DNA of 64,000 nt. It comes from Rikenellaceae bacterium (lineage in GTDB: Bacteria; Bacteroidota; Bacteroidia; Bacteroidales; Rikenellaceae). Of this stretch, positions 63,942 to 64,000 are shown in pieces (position 1 is the first letter of the stretch; the number at the start of each line of letters is the position of its first letter). The notes below the pieces were generated by a model. The model was given only the letters and a program-made list of their open reading frames with translations, had not been told where the DNA came from and searched no databases. The translations under genes were made by a program, and so were the position numbers. Location of the stretch: assembly GCA_017463585.1 (NCBI GenBank), contig JAFTOX010000004.1:248001-312000 (forward strand), in the 5' to 3' direction.

Positions 63942-64000
63942 AGGAACTGCAAGGCACGACGAACAATGATGAACGAAAACAGCAACACCCTACGGCGTGC

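Overview
The window is about 54% GC, chromosomal, and reads as a member of the Bacteroidetes, most like Alistipes/Rikenellaceae. Support comes from promoters of the TTTG-N19/20-TAnnTTTG type in front of many genes, few Shine-Dalgarno sites, SusC/Oar-type TonB receptors, BACON and DUF4465 lipoproteins, an Mre/PBP2/RodA cluster, and a eukaryotic-type (GT3) glycogen synthase. The genus is inferred from general gene content and base composition. No sequence comparison was possible.

Layout. 1-13.4 kb: 3' end of rpoC; convergent gpsA-pgi; purH; rod-shape operon mreB-mreC-mreD-mrdA-rodA. 13.5-18.1 kb: tRNA-Glu, rpsT, a DEAD-box helicase, groES-groEL. 18.4-23.6 kb: DUF4465 lipoprotein, a 49-residue protein, rnhA, a Ca/Na exchanger, and on the minus strand a GNAT-like gene with gcvT. 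23.6-32 kb: a receiver-like/PEP-synthase-like fusion, gdhA, convergent pckA, hemW. 32.1-41.3 kb: an alpha-glucan storage cluster (fused glycogen synthase-phosphorylase, debranching enzyme, GT4 transferase, GH57 enzyme). 41.6-45.9 kb: NUDIX and S9 peptidase on the minus strand, diverging by 5 bp from pyrE-SRPBCC-tsaE. 46-53.6 kb: BACON/LRR lipoprotein, a possible very small gene, a large Oar-like TonB receptor, a phosphodiesterase lipoprotein with a GT2 transferase. 53.7-64 kb: a broken blaI, minus-strand rmlA-rmlB-nagX-like operon, divergent metY-metX-EEP lipoprotein operon, porin, YeiH family transporter, aquaporin.

Most genes are core housekeeping genes. The glycogen cluster joins synthesis (GT3, GT4), phosphorolysis (GT35) and trimming or branching (GH133, GH57) in one locus. 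metY and metX together make homocysteine by the O-acetylhomoserine route.

The least explained part is between genes. At least four full copies and several remnants of a composite hairpin share one architecture but not one sequence: a long outer stem, a G-tract bulge on one side, an apical hairpin, then a separate short hairpin. They lie mostly between convergent genes and next to AT-rich nonamer arrays. Other items worth a look are a promoter-ORF-terminator unit of about 200 bp coding for a possible 39-residue basic protein (47588-47807), lysine-rich tails on two glycogen enzymes, an aquaporin promoter sitting inside a long hairpin, and a 97-bp tandem repeat beside one hairpin element.
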